Below are positions 1 to 7,137 of a stretch of 64,000 bases of DNA, piece after piece (position 1 is the stretch's first letter; each line of letters begins with the position of its first letter). Below the pieces are notes generated by a model, which ran no database searches, was not told where the DNA came from, and saw only the letters and a list, made by a program, of their open reading frames with translations. The stretch covers positions 1 through 64,000 of the forward strand of contig JBAYRN010000009.1 in assembly GCA_041676625.1 (NCBI GenBank), in the 5' to 3' direction. Position numbers and translations under genes: made by a program. This DNA is from JAEXNA01 sp041676625. Its GTDB lineage: Bacteria; Vulcanimicrobiota; Xenobia; Xenobiales; JADMJV01.

Positions 1-134
1 AGACCCGAAGGGTCGCGGTTCGCAAGCGAGCGCAGCGAGCGTTACGAGCGAAGCGAGTCTCCCGCATGCATGAGGAAGAACTGCTAGACCCGAAGGGTCG
101 CGGTTCGCAAGCGAGCGCAGCGAGTCTCCCGCAT
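1..134. repeat. Pair of GC-rich direct repeats
   Basis: Two near-identical copies lie at 1-67 and 86-134. Both begin with the same 39 bases (1-39 and 86-124) and end with TCTCCCGCAT. Copy 1 carries 18 extra bases (40-57) that look like an internal duplication of the GAGCGAAGCGAG type. Each copy opens with the small hairpin GACCCGAAGGGTC. The element lies just beyond the 3' end of the GspF gene, so it may be a REP-like intergenic element or lie in its transcript tail. Only two copies are visible, so genome-wide dispersal is an inference. Confidence 0.7.
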
Positions 135-143
135 AGCTCCGAT

Positions 144-1199
144 CTACATTGCCAGAAGATCATCAATGAACTGAGCAAACGGCATATTGAGGGCGAGCAG
201 AATCACCCCCGTGGTCGTTGCCACCAAGCCTATGAGGAGCGGTTCTAGTAAAGAGTGAAATCGCTCTACCAGAGATTCGACTTCCACCTCATAGTGCGTG
301 CTCATGCTTTTGCAGAACTCTGCACTCGCTCGGCCCTCACCGATCAACGCCATTCCTCCCACCATAAGCGAGCCGTATTCCTCATTATACTCCGTGAAGT
401 GATCGCCCAGCGGCTCGCTAGCAAGAAACTTTTTCTTGAGTTCAAGATGCAATCTCTGAAAGGTAGAAGAGCCACTACCCTCTCCTGCCAACCTAGCACA
501 GTGCGGGATGTCGCATCCAACCTGGAAGAGGGTGGAGAAGATGGTCCAGTAGCGGGCCCTTTGAACCTCCGTGACCAGACCCTTCAAGCCTGGAAAAGAC
601 CGAAGGCTGTCCATGTTAAACTCATCTCTCTTCCAGCGAAGGAAAATCTTTCTGAACTCCCACAAGAGTAAGGCTCCGACTATCCAAGCGTAGGGTGAGC
701 GCAGGATATCCGATAGTTGGAATAGGAGCCGAGTTATTAGCGGAACGGGGCCCTGGCCAACAATATTTTTAAACAGCGGAACCAACCACACAAGGACCGT
801 TACCGCCAGGATAATGTTGACCGAAAAGACAAAGCAAGGGTAGGTAATGGCTGCACGAAGTCGCCTTTGAAACTTGGCCGTTTCTTCAGCGATGCGAGCG
901 GCCATTTCCAGACTAGGCCCCAGTCCGGCCCCCGATTCGGCCATCTCCATCAGAGCCAGAGCTACCGGCGACAAACCATGCCCGGCAAAGGCAATCTTGA
1001 GATTATATCCGGATTCAAGTTTGCGCAAGGCTCCGTTCACGAGTATGCCCAGTCTCTCCGGCGAACCTTCTGTTAAAAACTCTAGACTCTTGGCAAGGGG
1101 GATTCCCGCTTGATTCATAAAGCTCAATTGACTGAAAAGATGGCCTTCTAGTTCTGGAGAGAGCGCTCCCGGAGATTTTATTTCCGGCTGAGTGCTCAC
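144..1199 (-). CDS. Type II secretion / type IV pilus inner-membrane protein (GspF/PilC family)
   Basis: A 351-residue polytopic membrane protein of the GspF/PilC family, the platform protein that couples the assembly ATPase to pilin polymerisation. The first half carries the family signature (hydrophilic LFSQLSFMNQAGIPLAKSLE, then a GAGLGPSLEMAARIAE-like segment), followed by a membrane segment near residues 115-145. The second repeat ends in the hydrophobic C-terminal helix LLIGLVATTTGVILLALN. Length is slightly under the usual 400 residues. Its ATG overlaps the stop of the upstream prepilin gene by 4 bases, indicating translational coupling in a three-gene operon read right to left. Whether it serves a pilus or a T2SS-like pseudopilus cannot be told here, because no ATPase or secretin gene is in the window. 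Confidence 0.85.
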   Translation of the reverse strand: MSTQPEIKSPGALSPELEGHLFSQLSFMNQAGIPLAKSLEFLTEGSPERLGILVNGALRKLESGYNLKIAFAGHGLSPVALALMEMAESGAGLGPSLEMAARIAEETAKFQRRLRAAITYPCFVFSVNIILAVTVLVWLVPLFKNIVGQGPVPLITRLLFQLSDILRSPYAWIVGALLLWEFRKIFLRWKRDEFNMDSLRSFPGLKGLVTEVQRARYWTIFSTLFQVGCDIPHCARLAGEGSGSSTFQRLHLELKKKFLASEPLGDHFTEYNEEYGSLMVGGMALIGEGRASAEFCKSMSTHYEVEVESLVERFHSLLEPLLIGLVATTTGVILLALNMPFAQFIDDLLAM

Positions 1200-1828
1200 A
1201 GCCGAGATCTCGTATTAAGAGGTGAGAAATGAAAGGACCCGTTGATTCTCGGCCCGTCCTTGTGAACAAAGGATACTTGAAACTGAAGTTCTTGCCTGGC
1301 CAGATCAATGTTCGCTTCAAATTCTTTCAAGTTCTTAGAAAGCACATTGGCAACCACTATCTGATCCTGAGCCAGAGGCAACCAGGAGGTAAGAGGTCGG
1401 GGCAGAAGCGCGGGCGGCTCAGGTTCAAGGACTACTCGTTCGAGTTGGCCGACTTTTTCCGAAGTCGATAGATAAGCTACCCGTCGATTCCATTGCGGGG
1501 CATTGTTTGGTCCGGAAAAGTTGCCCTCTTCAGACCAGTCACTCATGGCCAGACAAGTGATCTGATCTCGGGCATCGCTCGTTGGGTTACTCTTTTGGAT
1601 GGTCACCGCACCCAAGTCGGTTGGAATAAAATCTCTGCGTAAGAGCAGCTTTACGCGAAGCATCTCAGCTTGCATCCCTCCGGCCTCGTCCATCCTTTTC
1701 AACGCTTGATTGCCTCGACCAAAAAGAAGAAAGACTCCGGTTAAGAAAACGCCGAATAAGCTGGCAGCAAGCAGCAACTCCGCTAGACTCACCCCGCGAC
1801 TCCAACTTTTACGAACCAGGGTTTTCAA
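1196..1828 (-). CDS. Prepilin-type protein (PilW/GspJ-like minor pilin)
   Basis: A 210-residue protein with a class III (prepilin peptidase) signal: a short basic leader, the cleavage site SRG^VSLAELLLAASLFG, glutamate at the +5 position and a hydrophobic stalk helix. The globular part is unlike well-known pilins but its length fits PilW/GspJ minor pilins. It overlaps the neighbouring prepilin and GspF genes by 4 bases on each side (ATGA type), so the three are co-translated. By family knowledge such minor pilins prime fibre assembly at the inner membrane. The exact subclass (PilW or GspJ) is inferred from order and size only. Confidence 0.8.
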   Translation of the reverse strand: MKTLVRKSWSRGVSLAELLLAASLFGVFLTGVFLLFGRGNQALKRMDEAGGMQAEMLRVKLLLRRDFIPTDLGAVTIQKSNPTSDARDQITCLAMSDWSEEGNFSGPNNAPQWNRRVAYLSTSEKVGQLERVVLEPEPPALLPRPLTSWLPLAQDQIVVANVLSKNLKEFEANIDLARQELQFQVSFVHKDGPRINGSFHFSPLNTRSRL

Positions 1829-2247
1829 AAGTCATCCAGGTAGATAAACCTGGTCCGCACTAGGCTTTGTCGGCCGCGTTCCATAGTCTTTTGCTCACCG
1901 TGCCAACTCACTTCAACCTCAAGCTGAAAATAGCTGCCCAAGTCGGAATTCTCGACCTTGTGAGGTCGGAGTTGCCAGACGAATTCGGCCTCATTATTGG
2001 AGGTCAAGATCACCGTTCGCGTCCCTGTCAGGTCGTCTTGCCCCCACAGTGGCGGGCCCGCTCGGCGTGCACGCTCCAAAATCTCGTCGGCCAAGAGTGC
2101 CCCGGTTGCTTGGTCCTCGGACACTGAACCTGCCTTGGCCAAGTAGGCGAATGTGGCCAAAAGAGCACCAGCGATAAAGGTAAGAAGCCAAATCGCGACT
2201 AATATTTCAGCTATGGAGAATCCCCGGTTATCTCGCTGCAAAAACAT
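1825..2247 (-). CDS. Prepilin-type protein (PilV/GspI-like minor pilin)
   Basis: A 140-residue prepilin. The sequence RDNRG^FSIAEILVAIWLLTF has the typical glycine at -1, phenylalanine at +1 and glutamate at +5, then a hydrophobic stalk. I chose the ATG at 2247, which leaves a 10-residue leader. The frame stays open upstream to 2358, but the extra residues would make an atypically long leader. It is the first gene of the operon prepilin-prepilin-GspF. Its start lies on a CATG shared with the divergent gene on the other strand, so the promoter must lie inside that gene's 5' region, or the partner starts later. Confidence 0.75.
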   Translation of the reverse strand: MFLQRDNRGFSIAEILVAIWLLTFIAGALLATFAYLAKAGSVSEDQATGALLADEILERARRAGPPLWGQDDLTGTRTVILTSNNEAEFVWQLRPHKVENSDLGSYFQLEVEVSWHGEQKTMERGRQSLVRTRFIYLDDF

Positions 2248-4204
2248 GTCCCCCACACTCCTATCCAGGGGCCATATTAGAGATACTAGCCCCAAAAACC
2301 TTTCTTTGCCCCAACGAAGAAAACAAGGTTTCGCTTTATTCACCGTGCTAGCAAGCATTTTGCTTTTGCTTCTTATGCTGGGTGCACTTCTCGAAGCTCA
2401 GCGCTCGCGGAGCTCTTTGGCTGCCTACAACTTCGATCGTGAAATATGCCGCGATACGACCGAATCTCTATTTCAGTATGTTCGATTTAAGCTTGAGCAA
2501 AACCAAACCTGGTTGCTCGATGCTGCAACGAGTCCCGAACCACCCTCACAGCAAGACGGACGGCCCCTCTTTTCCATGACAAATCTGAAGCGGCTCGATA
2601 GCAAAGAGATCTGCGGAAGGATAGAGATCACAGGCGAGTTTATGCAAGCAAGTCCGGTAGATTTTACTCTTGCGATCGATAACAATCTACACAATAAGGC
2701 AGGCGAGTACAGCCTTTCTCCTCACTCGGCCAGGATCACCATTGAAACTCGCTATGGCAGAAGCAGTCAGCGGAAGTCTTGGATTCTTATTCATTCGGCT
2801 TTTTCCAATTCTACTCTAGCTGCTAGTCGCGATATCGACCTACAAGCCCCAGAGATTGTCTTTGCCTCGACCGATCCTTCCCGTAATCAAATCCGCTCGC
2901 AAGAGGATGTCCTACTGCCTCCTTCGGAGTCTATAAAATTTGAACCGAGCGATGAATGGAGGAGAGGGGAAAAGGGTACCGTGTGGGCTTACGACGATAT
3001 TCGGCTAGGTGGCTCAAGCAATTTGGAGCAGGCATCCTTGGTCACGGGAGGGCAGTTCATTCCTAATGGCAAGACGGCCTATGAGGTGCCGGTCATTCCC
3101 GTTTCCAAAATCGGAGCCGATCTCCAGAAAGATGAGATTCTAGAGATCGAAGGAGGGCACTACGCTTTAGGACGGGCAACCATCCAGGTGGACGACACCG
3201 AAGGTGAAACACACGAGATTTACCTACCTATCGTCCATGTCACGAAGCACGACCGCGATGACCTTTACCTCCTGCGAACTGATCTTGTCGTTGAACCGAA
3301 ACCAGCAGCAGTAGAACCAGAGGACGAAACCGTGGAAGGTGAGGAGGAGACTTCGGAAGCAGAAGAGGAAGCTTCCGAAGCCGAAGAGGAAGTTTCGGAG
3401 GGCGAGGAGGGGACCCCAGAGGGCGAAAGTCCCGAATTGGTGGAGGTGGAGTTAGATTTCAATACGATTCGGATCAAGGATTCCGAACCCCCCAAGCGAT
3501 TATTCATTCAAGACACCCCGAATATCGAACTCGGTGGTGGAATGTTGGTCAATCTGACCCCGGTAAACGAGGAGACCGAAGAGGTCCTTCCGTGCCTGGT
3601 TGAGCTTCCGGTTGGAGTCAAAGTGGTGACTTCTGAGAGCTTGACCATCGTCGGTTATAGCGCAGCTTTTTTACCCACCCTGTCCTTTACTTCGGATCAC
3701 CCAAATTCTATCCTAGAGGGCTCTGACAGGGGTCATTTGGAGAGCAAGAAGGGCAGCCTGACCCTAGGCTGCAATGTCGAAAATGGAGGTATTCTCATTG
3801 CTGCGGGCAGTGTCCATATTTTTCCGGAAGAGCTTGATCTCGAAGCCTCGTCTAAGGAAGATTTGGCGATTTGCGCTGGTGGCGACGTCCATGTCAATCC
3901 ATATCTGGTGGAAGCACCCGAAGAATTTCGCGAGAAACCCGGAAAAATGGGGATTAAGGGTCTTCTTTACGCCGGCGGAAGCTTCAAATTCAGTGCTCGC
4001 TCAATGAGCGGTGACGAGGAGCTTGAATACAATCGAGATTTAGAAATCGAAGGCAGTGTGGTGGCCCGAGGGGGAAGTATCTTCATTGTCAGCGCTGAAA
4101 AGCTCATCTTGAAATACAATCCAGAATTTCTCGATGATGTCCTGGAGGCTAACACCCACTATCCAGGGCGACAGCTTGAGATCGCATCGGTCCGTGAATA
4201 CTGA
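2246..4204 (+). CDS. Large PilX/GspK-like prepilin with acidic heptapeptide repeats
   Basis: About 652 residues. Near the N-terminus RRKQG^FALFTVLASILLLLL resembles the prepilin cleavage region of PilX/GspK proteins, although the +5 residue is threonine, as is common for GspK. The remainder is a large hydrophilic domain rich in beta-type segments. In the middle (codons at 3341-3424) lie four tandem 7-residue acidic repeats (EEETSEA, EEEASEA, EEEVSEG, EEGTPEG), a likely flexible spacer. The start is uncertain: ATG 2246 gives a 28-residue leader, while TTG 2306 gives a more typical 8-residue leader and would free about 58 bases between the divergent genes. It faces the minor-pilin operon, so a role in the same fibre is likely. 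The large C-terminal domain is unrecognised. Confidence 0.65.
   Translation: MSPTLLSRGHIRDTSPKNLSLPQRRKQGFALFTVLASILLLLLMLGALLEAQRSRSSLAAYNFDREICRDTTESLFQYVRFKLEQNQTWLLDAATSPEPPSQQDGRPLFSMTNLKRLDSKEICGRIEITGEFMQASPVDFTLAIDNNLHNKAGEYSLSPHSARITIETRYGRSSQRKSWILIHSAFSNSTLAASRDIDLQAPEIVFASTDPSRNQIRSQEDVLLPPSESIKFEPSDEWRRGEKGTVWAYDDIRLGGSSNLEQASLVTGGQFIPNGKTAYEVPVIPVSKIGADLQKDEILEIEGGHYALGRATIQVDDTEGETHEIYLPIVHVTKHDRDDLYLLRTDLVVEPKPAAVEPEDETVEGEEETSEAEEEASEAEEEVSEGEEGTPEGESPELVEVELDFNTIRIKDSEPPKRLFIQDTPNIELGGGMLVNLTPVNEETEEVLPCLVELPVGVKVVTSESLTIVGYSAAFLPTLSFTSDHPNSILEGSDRGHLESKKGSLTLGCNVENGGILIAAGSVHIFPEELDLEASSKEDLAICAGGDVHVNPYLVEAPEEFREKPGKMGIKGLLYAGGSFKFSARSMSGDEELEYNRDLEIEGSVVARGGSIFIVSAEKLILKYNPEFLDDVLEANTHYPGRQLEIASVREY
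3341..3424 (+). repeat. Four tandem 21-bp units coding for acidic heptapeptides
   Basis: Units at 3341-3361, 3362-3382, 3383-3403 and 3404-3424 follow GAAGAGGAAGCTTCCGAAGCC with drift, keep the reading frame and encode EEExSEA-type heptads. The array sits between two folded-looking halves of the PilX-like protein and is a plausible site of copy-number variation. Confidence 0.8.
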
Positions 4205-4353
4205 GCACCCAACACTGTTCACAATCTCTCACAATTTCTTAACATCCCTAACATCCTGTCAAAATGAGCTTACATTGTAGCTCCGCATTCCTTCCTAATC
4301 TACGAGTATAAGGCCGACAACGGGCCACTAATAGAGAAGGACATGCATACGCT

Positions 4354-5139
4354 ATGAATATCAACTCACTCAATAGATTCGGGGCCTCCAACCTGCTGAC
4401 TGGATTCAATCAACTTCCTGGTGCAGGAGCTTCCGGGGGTCGTGGCAGTTCGGGAGGAGGCCTAGCTAAGACCGACGGGATAAGTTTGAGCAATGAAGCC
4501 CGGGCCGGCAACGCCTCTAAGGCTCAGCAGTATTCCAACAAATTTACCCAGGATACTCTTACCGCGATGCAAGCCCAGGGTGGCGGAGACCAGAAACAGG
4601 GTCAACAGGCTGTCAAACAGTTAGAGAACACCTATAATCAGGGGAAAGAAAGCGGACTTCTAGAGCAGGTCAACCCCTCCATCAGAGGCCTGGCCGAGCA
4701 ACTCTTGGGCAACACCCAGGGTGAGCAGTCCGGCTGCCAGGGAGGTGGAGAAAAGTCGGGTGGCTGTGGAGGAGGCAAGTCGGGTGGCTGCGGGGGAGGC
4801 GGTCCGGAGCAAGCTCAAAGCGGCTCGTCCGGTGGTGGATGCGCCAAAAAAGAAGATGAGAACAAGTTCGACAAAGAAGTGCTCGACCAACTTGAAAAGC
4901 TTCTGGGCAAGAAGTCCGAGTGCTCCGAGAAGGCCTCTGGAGCCGAGGACCGGTGCAAAAAGAACGAGTCTGTGTCTCCCACCACCGAGAAAAAATGCGG
5001 ACAGAATGGGGTCGACAAGAGTCCGTCCGGCCGAAAATCACCCCGGAGCACTGATGGGGCTCCCGGCAAAGGCAGGCCGACCGGGGCAAACCGAGCCTGC
5101 GGTGGAGGCAAGCCGACTGGAGCGAGCAAGAAGTCCTAA
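4354..5139 (+). CDS. Gly/Cys-rich protein of unknown function with an FlgM-like N-terminal motif
   Basis: A 261-residue protein without signal peptide or membrane segment. Residues 1-45 are Gly/Ser-rich and contain KTDGISLSNEARAG, which resembles the short DxxxLS..A stretch of FlgM-type proteins; this similarity is weak. Residues ~50-110 look helical (Gln-rich). Residues ~125-165 hold Gly/Cys repeats such as KSGGCGGGKSGGCGGGG, and the tail is Lys/Ser/Gly-rich with scattered cysteines. The start is preceded by GAAGG at 4336-4340. A four-codon mini-ORF (ATG 4343, TGA 4355) ends inside the start codon. The upstream 4205-4353 contains AT-rich TTAACAT/CTAACAT runs, probably the promoter. Function unknown; a secreted or metal/thiol-rich structural role is only a guess. 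Confidence 0.6.
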   Translation: MNINSLNRFGASNLLTGFNQLPGAGASGGRGSSGGGLAKTDGISLSNEARAGNASKAQQYSNKFTQDTLTAMQAQGGGDQKQGQQAVKQLENTYNQGKESGLLEQVNPSIRGLAEQLLGNTQGEQSGCQGGGEKSGGCGGGKSGGCGGGGPEQAQSGSSGGGCAKKEDENKFDKEVLDQLEKLLGKKSECSEKASGAEDRCKKNESVSPTTEKKCGQNGVDKSPSGRKSPRSTDGAPGKGRPTGANRACGGGKPTGASKKS

Positions 5140-5173
5140 GGATCCGGCCAGGAATAACTTTCTGGCCGGGTCC
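5140..5173. terminator. Hairpin between convergent genes, no U-tract
   Basis: A 12-bp stem (GGATCCGGCCAG at 5140-5151 with CTGGCCGGGTCC at 5162-5173, one G-U pair in one orientation) around a 10-base loop lies exactly between the stop of the Gly/Cys-rich gene and the stop of the convergent histidine kinase gene. Position and strength suggest a bidirectional terminator, but neither side is followed by a run of T. Confidence 0.55.
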
Positions 5174-7104
5174 TAAGTGGTATGGGATGGGGAAACGCCT
5201 TGTCTGGATAGCTCAAAGCTCAAGGAGAAGCGCGCCCCCCCCAGGAGTTCAGACTGGTCACACCTCAGTTTGGCATCGTTTCTATGAGCCAGGGTGAGAC
5301 TTAAAGAGAGTCCGATACCAGTGCCTTCTCCGGCTGGCTTGGTAGTGCTGAAGGGTTCGAAGATCACCTCGCGCTTCTCCGGAGGTACCCCCGGGCCGCA
5401 ATCGTGAACCTCCAGGCCGGGGTGGTCTGCCTCCAAGACCTTCAGTACGATCTCAGGTGATTCCGTACCCTTCACCGCAGACTTGGCATTGAGCAGAAGA
5501 TTCGTTATGATCTGTTGAACGTCTTGCGGATTGGCCTGAACGACGTAATCAGACCCTGGAGGGTCTAGCCGCAATTTGATCTTTTCCATCCTAAAGCTAG
5601 CACCGATAAAGTCCATGGTGTCCTCGGCAACTCTGGCTAGAGAAAGGTCCACGCACCCTCTATCTCCAGCGCGTGAATAGGACAGCAAAGACTCTATGAT
5701 CCTCTTGGTCCGATCTAATCCACGCAGAGCATTATCCAAGAGCTCTCGATGAAAGGGGGCCAAAGCCTCGACACGCTGGATGGCTTCTAGGGTTAGGCGG
5801 ACACTGCTGAGCGGATTGTTGATTTCGTGAGCGATACCAGCGGAGAGTTGACCGATGGCCGCAAGCTTTTCATTTTGAACCGCACGCGTCCTAGTCTGAT
5901 GCAATTCTGCGATCGCTTCAGTCAGCGCCTGATTGCTTTCGGACAACTGTTTAAGACCGTGTTGGACGGTTTCATAGCGCTTAACCGAGAGACAGGCCGG
6001 ACCGACCTGGCTAGCCAAAATCGAGGTCAGGGCTTCAAACTCGTCCGTAGATTCAGTTCGGCTAAGGGCCAAAACTCCTACTCCGCTCATGGGGAGGTAG
6101 AGCCAGCTTCCGTGGTGAGTTGTCTTCTTTTCTCGCCAGCAGAGGGACACCATCGAACCCACTTCCTGTTCGCCAAGATTGGCCTGAACCGGTTGCCTCT
6201 CGTCACAACGTAGCCCTAGCCAGCCTTGCTCTTCACGAAGAAACAACTGAACATCGTTTCCCAAGTCGAGCTTGCGAACACTTTTTGCTAGGATGGTAAT
6301 GAAATCTTTGAGCGACTGGGCCCTAGTGGTTCTGGTCGACAGAAGACTCAGCATGTCCCTCTGATTCGAGGTCGTGATGAGCTGAGAATGGAGACTTCGA
6401 ATTTTGCTCCGGGCGCTCTCGAGGTCTTGGGAAAGGAGACCCGCGAGGGTGCTCAATTTATCCTTCTCTCTTTGGTCCAAGTAGGCGTAAACGTGAATGG
6501 CAGAGCGGCGAAAGCTTATGAGAATCGGTAGGAATAGAAACGATGCTTCCGGAATGCTTTCGGCAATAAAGATTGCCAGAACAGCCATTCCGATCAAGCC
6601 CCAGCGTAGCTCTCTCGTACTCAGCTCAAGCGATCGGACAACCTTTCGACCCTGGGATGAAAAGCGTGGGAGCAAAAAGTACAAAAGAGCTCGACGGGAG
6701 TATTCCCAGCACAGCACAGCCGCACACCAGGAGAGCCAAGGTTTCACCGGCGCAGGAAGTAGCGTGGAGAGCGACGCCACCGAAAGAGGAAGAAGCTCCA
6801 GGGAGATTTCTAAGGACAAACGCTCCTTGGTGGTGAAGCCTGCGCTCTCCCTACCCAGGACCACCAAAGCGGCGATCAACAAAGCTGTGGAGGGGTTAGT
6901 GAGAAAAATGGCCGGAGCGTATACCAGCAGCCCAAATGAAAGTGAGCCGCAGAACGGAAACTTGAGATTGAGCAACTCTAGCACCAACCCACCGAAAAGT
7001 AGAAGCAAGCTGGCTATACCCAGAATGGGTGGTCCGAAGGCCACAAACGTCAATACTCCCAGGATAAGCGTGAGCGTCAAGGCCATTTTTGTGAGCTTCC
7101 CCAT
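5173..7104 (-). CDS. Membrane sensor histidine kinase
   Basis: A 643-residue kinase. The N-terminal ~210 residues form about six hydrophobic segments, followed by a basic linker, a GAF-like region (~residues 255-385) and a coiled coil. The HisKA domain contains the phospho-acceptor histidine in IGQLSAGIAHEINNPLSSVR (about residue 425). The HATPase domain has the N box NLLLNAKSAV, the G1 box HDCGPGVP and the G2 box GEGTGIGLSLS. Start ATG 7104 is preferred over an upstream TTG at 7182 because it avoids overlap with the divergent regulator gene. Its likely Shine-Dalgarno is half of a palindrome at 7118-7127 shared with that gene. The divergent response regulator is the obvious partner. The signal sensed is unknown. 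Confidence 0.9.
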   Translation of the reverse strand: MGKLTKMALTLTLILGVLTFVAFGPPILGIASLLLLFGGLVLELLNLKFPFCGSLSFGLLVYAPAIFLTNPSTALLIAALVVLGRESAGFTTKERLSLEISLELLPLSVASLSTLLPAPVKPWLSWCAAVLCWEYSRRALLYFLLPRFSSQGRKVVRSLELSTRELRWGLIGMAVLAIFIAESIPEASFLFLPILISFRRSAIHVYAYLDQREKDKLSTLAGLLSQDLESARSKIRSLHSQLITTSNQRDMLSLLSTRTTRAQSLKDFITILAKSVRKLDLGNDVQLFLREEQGWLGLRCDERQPVQANLGEQEVGSMVSLCWREKKTTHHGSWLYLPMSGVGVLALSRTESTDEFEALTSILASQVGPACLSVKRYETVQHGLKQLSESNQALTEAIAELHQTRTRAVQNEKLAAIGQLSAGIAHEINNPLSSVRLTLEAIQRVEALAPFHRELLDNALRGLDRTKRIIESLLSYSRAGDRGCVDLSLARVAEDTMDFIGASFRMEKIKLRLDPPGSDYVVQANPQDVQQIITNLLLNAKSAVKGTESPEIVLKVLEADHPGLEVHDCGPGVPPEKREVIFEPFSTTKPAGEGTGIGLSLSLTLAHRNDAKLRCDQSELLGGARFSLSFELSRQGVSPSHTT

Positions 7105-7117
7105 CTCCACCGGTAAC

Positions 7118-7127
7118 CCTCCGGAGG
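7118..7127. promoter_or_regulatory. Palindromic Shine-Dalgarno shared by two divergent genes
   Basis: CCTCCGGAGG reads GGAGG on both strands. The plus-strand copy lies 10 bases before ATG 7138 of the response regulator; the minus-strand copy lies 13 bases before ATG 7104 of the kinase. The two starts are only 33 bases apart, so each promoter must lie within the other gene's 5' coding region. Confidence 0.55.
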
Positions 7128-7137
7128 TTTTCCGCTG

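Noticed and set aside
1..134. CRISPR-like repeats
   Set aside because: Only two copies, of unequal length, with no spacer array or cas genes.
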